Shown here: positions 4,382 through 5,021 of the stretch, one piece after another | Layout of the letters: each line of letters opens with the position of its first letter | Position numbering within the stretch: position 1 is the first letter of the stretch | NCBI GenBank assembly: GCA_028705905.1 | Contig: JAQWCP010000145.1 | Location: forward strand, 1-5,021 | Source: Oscillospiraceae bacterium | GTDB taxonomy: Bacteria > Bacillota > Clostridia > Oscillospirales > Oscillospiraceae | Length of the DNA stretch: 5,021 nucleotides | Direction of reading: 5' to 3' | The notes under the pieces: model-generated | What the model saw: the letters and a program-made list of their open reading frames with translations, nothing else | What the model was told of the DNA's origin: nothing | The model's database searches: none | Position numbers and translations under genes: made by a program

Positions 4382-4576
4382 TTAGAATTTAATCCCCGTT
4401 TGTCTGGATATGGCTTTGACAGTTCCCTTTGGAAGGCTTTTGTTGGGATGGGGAACAGTTGTCATTTTTCCGGTTTTCATGTTTCTGAAATGATGGTGGT
4501 CGCCATTTACGCGGATGAGCTGCCAGCCGGATTTTTCCAATATCTTGACGATTTCCCTTGATGAATAGTCCTTCAT
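4382..4576 (-). CDS. hicA: HicA mRNA-interferase toxin
   Basis: A 64-residue toxin of normal family length with the double-stranded-RNA-binding-like HicA fold. It shows SREIVKILEKSGWQLIRVNG, then DHHHF with the expected catalytic His27, and PHPNKSLPKGTVKAISRQTG, a typical HicA C-terminus. Members cleave mRNA independently of ribosomes and stop growth when HicB is lost. The frame could extend to 4627, but that would place the coding start upstream of the promoter, so ATG 4576 (GTGAGG before it) is the start. The catalytic residue is present, so the toxin should be active. It is first in the hicA-hicB operon and sits downstream of the repressor gene. Confidence 0.93.
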   Translation of the reverse strand: MKDYSSREIVKILEKSGWQLIRVNGDHHHFRNMKTGKMTTVPHPNKSLPKGTVKAISRQTGIKF

Positions 4577-4598
4577 GTTTACCTCACTTTCTACATTT

Positions 4599-4627
4599 AT
4601 TATAACACGTACGATTAAACGTGTCAA
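4599..4627 (-). promoter_or_regulatory. hicAB promoter with an internal inverted-repeat operator
   Basis: On the minus strand a perfect TTGACA (4627-4622), a 17-bp spacer and a perfect TATAAT (4604-4599) lie just upstream of hicA. An inverted repeat ACACGT-N8-ACGTGT (4605-4610 and 4619-4624) fills the spacer and overlaps the -35. A repressor bound there would block RNA polymerase. HicB autoregulation is the obvious candidate, by analogy with other hicAB operons. The phage repressor is an alternative. Confidence 0.85.
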
Positions 4628-4651
4628 TGAAAAACAGTGTTTTTATACGTA

Positions 4652-5021
4652 TTATTTCACGTCGCTCTGGAAGGCTACGGCTTTGCCAATAATACGCACG
4701 GGATTGCTTTCATTCAATTTATCCAGGTTGATCACAATGGGTTTATATTGTGAATTTTCGGGCATCAGGAAAATAAAACCCGGTGTATTTTTATTAATCC
4801 GTTTTAATGTTGCTTCGTCGTCCAGGATGACTGCGGCAATTTCGCCATTTTCAACGTCGGGCTGTTCTTTAACAAAGACAACGTCACCGTCCATAATGCG
4901 GGCGCCTACCATGCTGTCACCGCGGGCCCGAAGGCAAAAGTCGGCCTGAATGTCAGCGCCGGCTTCAACATAGCCACAAAACGCATCCCCGGCGAACCGG
5001 GGCTCTCCGCAGGCGATTTCG
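4652..5021 (-). CDS. LexA/CI-type S24 repressor, C-terminal part (cut by window)
   Basis: Only the last 122 residues are present; the frame runs off the right edge, so the DNA-binding helix-turn-helix is not visible. The part seen is a peptidase S24 domain. EIACGEP holds the Cys-Gly self-cleavage site, RGDSMVGARIMDGDVV has the catalytic Ser (codon 4913-4915), and VILDDEATLKRI has the general-base Lys. Cleavage should be triggered by RecA filaments during DNA damage, inducing the element. Position next to cargo and integrase, transcribed towards int, is typical of a phage CI-like repressor and not of chromosomal lexA, but a LexA-like regulator cannot be excluded without the N-terminus. No clear terminator separates it from hicA; the hicAB promoter starts 25 bp after its stop. 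Its last ten residues are echoed by the two scars at 2467-2517 and 3792-3824. Confidence 0.92.
   Translation of the reverse strand, partial: EIACGEPRFAGDAFCGYVEAGADIQADFCLRARGDSMVGARIMDGDVVFVKEQPDVENGEIAAVILDDEATLKRINKNTPGFIFLMPENSQYKPIVINLDKLNESNPVRIIGKAVAFQSDVK

Noticed and set aside
1..5021. CRISPR array, insertion sequence or complete tRNA
   Set aside because: No regularly spaced repeats, no transposase motifs or terminal inverted repeats, and only an 18-bp tRNA 3' fragment were found.

Overview
The window looks like the integration-and-immunity end of a temperate phage, or a phage-like element, in a low-to-moderate GC Bacillota (Clostridia-like) host. The reasons are strong AGGAGG-type ribosome binding sites, near-consensus TTGACA-N17-TATAAT promoters, U-tailed terminators, and protein families common in Firmicutes prophages. 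The species cannot be named from the sequence.

Layout, left to right. Bases 1-128 look like the chromosome junction. A bidirectional terminator is followed by an 18-bp piece of a tRNA 3' end (probably tRNA-Leu) on the minus strand, the likely attachment site. Next come short direct repeats that may be integrase arm sites, then a complete tyrosine integrase gene (minus, 263-1369). Bases 1370-2055 hold no intact gene. They contain two terminators, a broken NYN-domain nuclease gene, and in front of it a 142-nt RNA with its own promoter and terminator. From 2056 to 4576 is a cargo block: a bacterial PH-domain protein (minus), a 32-residue membrane peptide (plus) facing a probable antisense RNA, a DinD-like protein (minus), and a HicA-HicB toxin-antitoxin pair (minus). 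The right edge carries the C-terminal peptidase half of a LexA/CI-type S24 repressor (minus), cut by the window.

How the parts relate. Placing cargo between integrase and repressor is the usual site for lysogenic-conversion genes. The theme is stress and DNA damage: a self-cleaving repressor, a DinD homologue (LexA-regulated in E. coli), a HicAB pair and a small membrane peptide resembling a type I toxin.

The most unusual feature is the construction of the cargo block. Two fragments of a repressor 3' end, each ending KAVAFQSDVK-stop like the intact repressor, lie at 2467-2517 and 3792-3824. Each is followed by a copy of the small-peptide gene on the plus strand. The left copy is complete, with promoter, leader hairpin and terminator. 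The right copy has lost its promoter and runs into the end of hicB. The pattern suggests stepwise stacking or exchange of cassettes next to the repressor gene, leaving its 3' end behind as scars.
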